Shown here: positions 60,204 through 64,000 of the stretch, one piece after another
Numbering within the stretch: position 1 is the stretch's first letter
Layout: each line of letters opens with the position of its first letter
Assembly (NCBI GenBank): GCA_000697055.1
Contig: JNDT01001305.1
Span: 29,165 to 93,164, forward strand
DNA: 64,000 bases
DNA from: Saksenaea vasiformis B4078
Taxonomy: Eukaryota > Mucoromycota > Mucoromycetes > Mucorales > Saksenaeaceae
Direction: 5' to 3'
Notes under the pieces: model-generated
Databases searched by the model: none
Told to the model about the DNA's origin: nothing
Seen by the model: only the letters and a program-made list of their open reading frames with translations
Program-made: the position numbers and the translations under genes

Positions 60204-61604
60204 TCATTATGTAGAACTGCATCAAGCTAAGATATTCTCGTAAAAACAATCATTTATCTTTTCTACGTCTAATTTTTGTATCTACGCATTCTTTAAATGC
60301 CCCATTTGACTGCTCCATTCAAACAGATCAGCGGCTTCTGACTGGTTGGTGCGTGCATGCACCACTAAGCATGAGGGTTGTTGGTAGTCTTTGTTTCCCT
60401 TCAATGCCCTTCCGCGCTTCGAAGGGTCCAATCACCCGTTGTCAGACCCTGTAATACTGAAAGGTACTCCAGAAAAAAATTACACATGAAAACATGCCGC
60501 AAAGTTTATACAAGGATATCTACGCGATTGTCTATCTTAGCGTGGCTGGCGTGTCGATGTCCCTTATTTGATTACATTCGCGTTATGGGATGGTGATGGT
60601 CATTTCGTTCTATCGCATATCCTATGTCACCAGAAGATGCTAAAAAAATAGCATACTTATTGTCACCTTCAGATTAAGAGGGAGAATGCTTTATGTATAA
60701 ATCTTCGGAACCATATTTTCTTATTGAGAGCTTGCTGTGAATACTCTTGAAAAAAAACAGTACATAACTCAATTCAGTATACCCAACCTTCATTTTCCAT
60801 ATATCGCAAGGATGTGCTCCCTCTCCATAGTATACATAGTACGCACTAGTCGTAGGAGATCTGGCGCGATACTCCTTTCCAGATATGAAATTGAAGAAGT
60901 TAGCCAAGCTATCGAATTTGCCGGTAAAAAAAATAAGATGGATAACAAAAGTAAGAATACTTTGAGACTGTTAAATAGTTTATTAAAGACGTGTCCATTT
61001 GACTATTTATAGGTCTCTGAGTTAATCGTATCGATTGTAAGGATTAATCAATTAGGCATGGTAATAATCGTAAAGAAGGAGTATAAGCATGAGTGTTTTC
61101 AAGAGGTGATCTGACTGCTTTCAGCGTTATGCGTGCATGCATCAGGATGTATGAAGATCCTGATGCTATGTGGATCTGAATAAAATAGTGATCGTTGTCA
61201 TCATAATCGTCTTGTCGCACCAATCATAAGATAGGATATGCCTAGCGGTACTTAAAGATCCTGGGAGTGTATCCGTTTATCTCAAATCCTTAATATCTGT
61301 AGTTAGATGACTGAGTGCACTCAGGTGTTAATCTGTCGATGAAGTGCCGATGGTATAAGATCATCCGAGGGAGGACGTAATATGATCATTCAGATGTAAA
61401 TGCAGTACATTACAGTGTGTCAAATATGACACAAGCAATGTGAAATATAGAATGCAGACTCGTATGAATCCTTCCAGCTATAATTGCGAGTATTGTATAT
61501 GTAGTGCAGTATAATCAGACAGCAATGATCATATCTTTTTAGTACGGCAAAACAACCACATATTCCACATTTATTTACCGTCTTTCCAATCAGAAGGTAA
61601 TCTT
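60204..61604. other. 1.4 kb intergenic DNA, nothing recognised
   Basis: No ORF above 91 codons and no motif. Marks the transition to the repeat-rich right end. Confidence 0.5.
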
Positions 61605-61876
61605 CTATGGCAGATCTCCAGAAGTTTCATGGTTATGATATTGTTTTCCGAATTCAAAGTTGACGAATAAATATGCAACGTCTGAACGGCCGCCGATGTT
61701 CGAAGAAATATGATTGATTGAAATGATCGCCGCTGTACGATAGCATAAACGCTTCTAAAGAGGACGCGCTCATTTTATTTAGAAGGGGTCGTTTGAAAGA
61801 AATGACATGTGATGTGCGAACACGCAGCATTCACTAGACTTTCGGACGTTCCGATGAGACACGACCATCCTTCTAT
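61605..61876 (+). mobile_element. MITE copy A
   Basis: First of four copies of a roughly 274-bp element. Shared landmarks: GACGAATAAATATGCAACG, CGGCCGCCGATGTTCGAAG, CATTTTATTTAGAAGGGG and CGATGAGACACGACCATCC. It retains most CpG and GC-rich sites and, like copy D, is close to the ancestral form. No coding capacity. Confidence 0.8.
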
Positions 61877-62216
61877 CTGTAAAACTGCCAGGTACTTGCA
61901 CTTTTCTTTTTATTTGCTGTTACCTGTTATCTCTGAATCTCCACTGATATTTGGCCTATCGTCTCTGGGACTACAATGGAGAATAAAAAAAACAACTTCG
62001 GACAAAAAACAACCAACAAAAAAAAAGTGCAACTCGATTGTCATGACCGTAGGACGGCCAGAAGGGATCGGCGAAGCCGCCCTTCATCAGGTCTTACTCT
62101 TCACTATGATCAATGATACTTTTTAGACAGACGGGACTAATGATTCACCAAGTCAAAAGACAAAGCTTTATTCAAAGGCGCTCTGCGCCTTTTTATAAAG
62201 GTCCAACAGAGGCCGA
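61877..62216. other. spacer with a short hairpin
   Basis: No gene. Contains purine- and A-rich stretches and a perfect hairpin AAAGGCGC-TCT-GCGCCTTT at 62175-62193, followed by TTTATAAAGG. Confidence 0.5.
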
Positions 62217-62573
62217 TGTCACAACGAACCAATCAGATACATGTCGCATCGTTGCACTCGATCTCCACTTTTGGTAGTCAGTAACACAACGGATCGAAGT
62301 CTCTACAAGGCAACTTCCTTTTGTCTCTCGGCCGTCTTCCAAAAGCATAAACTTCCCCAAGGACATATCACGCATGAATCCGTTGAAGAACTATTCCTTT
62401 TGAGATAGAACAACTGTAAACGATTACATAAGAATAGGCCTGATTAGAAAATATAAAAAGGGAGCATCGTTGGATAATAAAGCATCATCATTCTTCTTCT
62501 GTTATTCTATTGCTTCGTCTATCATCCTCTGGTGGTCTTGTTCGGTTATTTCAGATCCGGGATCGATACGACA
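62217..62573 (+). mobile_element. possible solo LTR next to the tRNA gene
   Basis: A 357-bp segment with LTR-like features: it begins TGTCACAAC and ends ATACGACA (4-bp TGTC/GACA inverted ends), with an internal TATA-like ATATAAAAAGGG near 62450 and AATAAAG near 62476. It ends 27 bp from the 3' end of the tRNA. No clear target-site duplication was found, so the call is tentative. Confidence 0.3.
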
Positions 62574-62599
62574 CAAAACATAAAAACAAGTTGCAAAAA

Positions 62600-62673
62600 T
62601 GCTCACTACAGGGGTCGAACCTGTGACCTTGGCGTTATTAGCACCACGCTCTAACCAACTGAGCTAAGCGAGC
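62600..62673 (-). tRNA. tRNA-Ile (anticodon AAT)
   Basis: 74 nt on the minus strand, no intron. The acceptor stem GCTCGCT pairs with AGTGAGC (one G-T), discriminator A. The D-arm is TAGCTCAGTTGGTTAGAGC (A box). The anticodon stem TGGTG/CGCCA has loop CTAATAA, so the anticodon is AAT, isoleucine. The T-arm has GGTTCGACCCC (B box). A T-run follows the 3' end. Confidence 0.95.
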
Positions 62674-62689
62674 ATTAGATACTTGTGTA

Positions 62690-62889
62690 CGTGCTATAAC
62701 CACTTTAAACACGTCATCTGATAATGTTAATATGTTAACTAATTATTTGCATAGTAAATTTAGATTAATTTATTTATATTATTTAATAAATTTTTTTTTA
62801 TTTTATTAGATTATTTTAGAACTCCTAATGGTACAATTTGATATAATTTGATATAGTTCATAGTAATAACTCAATTACTAATAGTTTTT
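62690..62889. other. very AT-rich segment
   Basis: About 200 bp of nearly pure A/T, with few G or C. It grades into the minisatellite and the mutated MITE copy B, suggesting heterochromatin-like mutated DNA. Confidence 0.7.
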
Positions 62890-63008
62890 TAAAGTTAGTA
62901 TATATGTTAGTATAATAAAAAGTTAGTACAGTAAAAAGTTAACATAGTATAAAGTTAGTATGATATAAGGTCAGTATAGTAGAAGATTAATATAGTACAA
63001 AGTCAGTA
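62890..63008. repeat. 16-bp minisatellite
   Basis: About seven to eight imperfect tandem units of AAAGTTAGTATAGTAA, each differing by one to four bases. It abuts MITE copy B. Confidence 0.85.
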
Positions 63009-63281
63009 TAGTAAGGCAGATATTTTAAAGATTTATAAATATGAGATTGTTTTCTAAATCAAAAGATAATGAATAAATATGCAATATTTGAGTGGCTGCT
63101 GATATTCTAAAAAATATGATTGATTGAAATAATTATTACTATACAATAGTATAAATGCTTCTAAAAAAGATATATTCATTTTATTTAGAAGAAGTCATTT
63201 GAAAAAAATGATATGTGATATATGAACACAGAGCATTTACTAAACTTTTAGATATTCTTGTCATATAGAATGATGTTATGC
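63009..63281 (+). mobile_element. MITE copy B, heavily transition-mutated
   Basis: Colinear with copies A and D but nearly every difference is C-to-T or G-to-A. For example CGGCCGCCGATGTTCG is TGGCTGCTGATATTCT, and AAAGAGGACGC is AAAAAAGATAT. Such mutation is typical of RIP or methyl-cytosine deamination. Confidence 0.8.
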
Positions 63282-63328
63282 TATATTTTTCAGTTACTAT
63301 ATATGGATAGTATTGTTTCAAGTATTGT

Positions 63329-63602
63329 CATAGGAGGATGGTCATGTCTCATCAGAATGTCCAAAAGTTTAGTAAATGCTGCATGTTTGTACATCACACG
63401 TCATCTTTTTCAAATGATCCCTTCTAAATAAAATGAGTGTGTCCTCTTTAGAAGCATTTATGCTATTGTACAGCAGTAATCATTTCAATCGATCATATTT
63501 CTTCAAACATTGGTAGCCGCTCAAACGTTGCATATTTATTCATCATCTTTTGATTCAAAAAATGATCTCATATCTATAAACCTTCAGGACATCTACCTTC
63601 TA
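63329..63602 (-). mobile_element. MITE copy C (inverted)
   Basis: Reverse-complement copy, starting CATAGGAGGATGGTC and ending CCTTCAGGACATC on the plus strand. It carries an intermediate number of C-to-T/G-to-A changes relative to copy D and forms a large palindrome with it. Confidence 0.8.
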
Positions 63603-63628
63603 GACATCTGCTTCCTCTTTCATTCTGT

Positions 63629-63902
63629 CATAGGCGGATGTCCTGAAGGTTTGTAGATATGAGATCGTTTTCTGAATCAAAAGATGACGAATAAATATGC
63701 AACGTTTGAGCGGCCGCCGATGTTCGAAGAAATATGATCGATTGAAATGATCACTGCTGTACAATAGCATAAACGCTTCTAAAGAGGACGCACTCATTTT
63801 ATTTAGAAGGGGTCGTTTGAAAGAGATGACGTGTGATGTGCAAACACGCAGCATTTACTAAACTTTCGGACGTTCCGATGAGACACGACCATCCTCCTAC
63901 GA
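63629..63902 (+). mobile_element. MITE copy D
   Basis: Best-preserved copy with copy A, 274 bp, with visible inverted ends: CATAGGCGGATG on the left, and CGTAGGAGGATGG as the reverse complement of the right. No ORF of its own, so a non-autonomous DNA transposon. A 26-bp spacer separates it from copy C. Confidence 0.82.
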
Positions 63903-64000
63903 GTCTTCATCCATCCAGTGTTAGTGCTATTCATGAGGGACCAAAACGCCTAGCTGGAAGGGTATTCAAGCTCTTCAAACGTTCAAAACGCTTCATCTAG

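Noticed and set aside
63329..63902. CRISPR-like or phage-type repeat array
   Set aside because: The repeats are long, few, partly inverted and in a eukaryotic genome; they fit a MITE.

Overview
The window looks like nuclear DNA of an early-diverging filamentous fungus, most probably Mucoromycota. Genes are split by many short introns of about 40-75 nt with fungal GT(A/G)AG donors. Two genes are full-size fungal PDR (ABCG) drug-efflux pumps, there is an intronless nuclear tRNA-Ile, and a FAR1-like transposase relic sits at the left edge. The phylum is an inference from gene content; no sequence search was run.

The dominant content is a multigene family that I reconstruct as coiled coil - PB1 - variable linker - MATH/TRAF. 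There are nine copies. Six lie in tandem on the minus strand (564-15484) and three on the plus strand (31628-41820), flanking a pair of PDR transporters and a truncated kinase. Most have a 15-27 nt first coding exon, followed by one long exon (coiled coil plus the start of PB1), then PB1, linker and MATH exons. The six left copies are two successive A-B-C triplets. The right-hand triplet (copies 4-6) reads open with consistent phases (467, 490 and 473 aa). The left-hand triplet (copies 1-3) carries frame breaks and a 5' truncation. In the plus-strand group, copy 7 carries a TIR-bounded insertion, copy 8 contains a 24-nt intron-like remnant, and copy 9 needs one extra base in a G run.

From 18394 to 29969 lie two head-to-tail PDR transporters, each modelled at 1458 aa. 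From 30654 to 31507 is a kinase made only of an activation segment and C-lobe. Right of the family are a Rheb GTPase (minus, 183 aa), a basic low-complexity protein, a BAR-SH3 protein with a C-terminal zinc ribbon (minus, 578 aa) and a PA-TM-RING ubiquitin ligase (483 aa). The last 2.4 kb is repeat-rich: four copies of a 274-bp MITE (one heavily C-to-T/G-to-A mutated, two forming a large palindrome), a possible solo LTR next to tRNA-Ile(AAT), and AT-rich minisatellite DNA.

The PDR pumps, Rheb, the BAR-SH3 protein and the RING ligase are ordinary cell components (efflux, TORC1 signalling, membrane curvature, endomembrane ubiquitination). The CC-PB1-MATH family is the candidate undescribed system: fast birth and death, an oligomerising PB1, and a TRAF-like peptide-binding module. 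Its role is unknown; signalling scaffold or recognition receptor are only hypotheses. Exon models come from splice motifs, reading-frame continuity and comparison between paralogues, with no transcript data.
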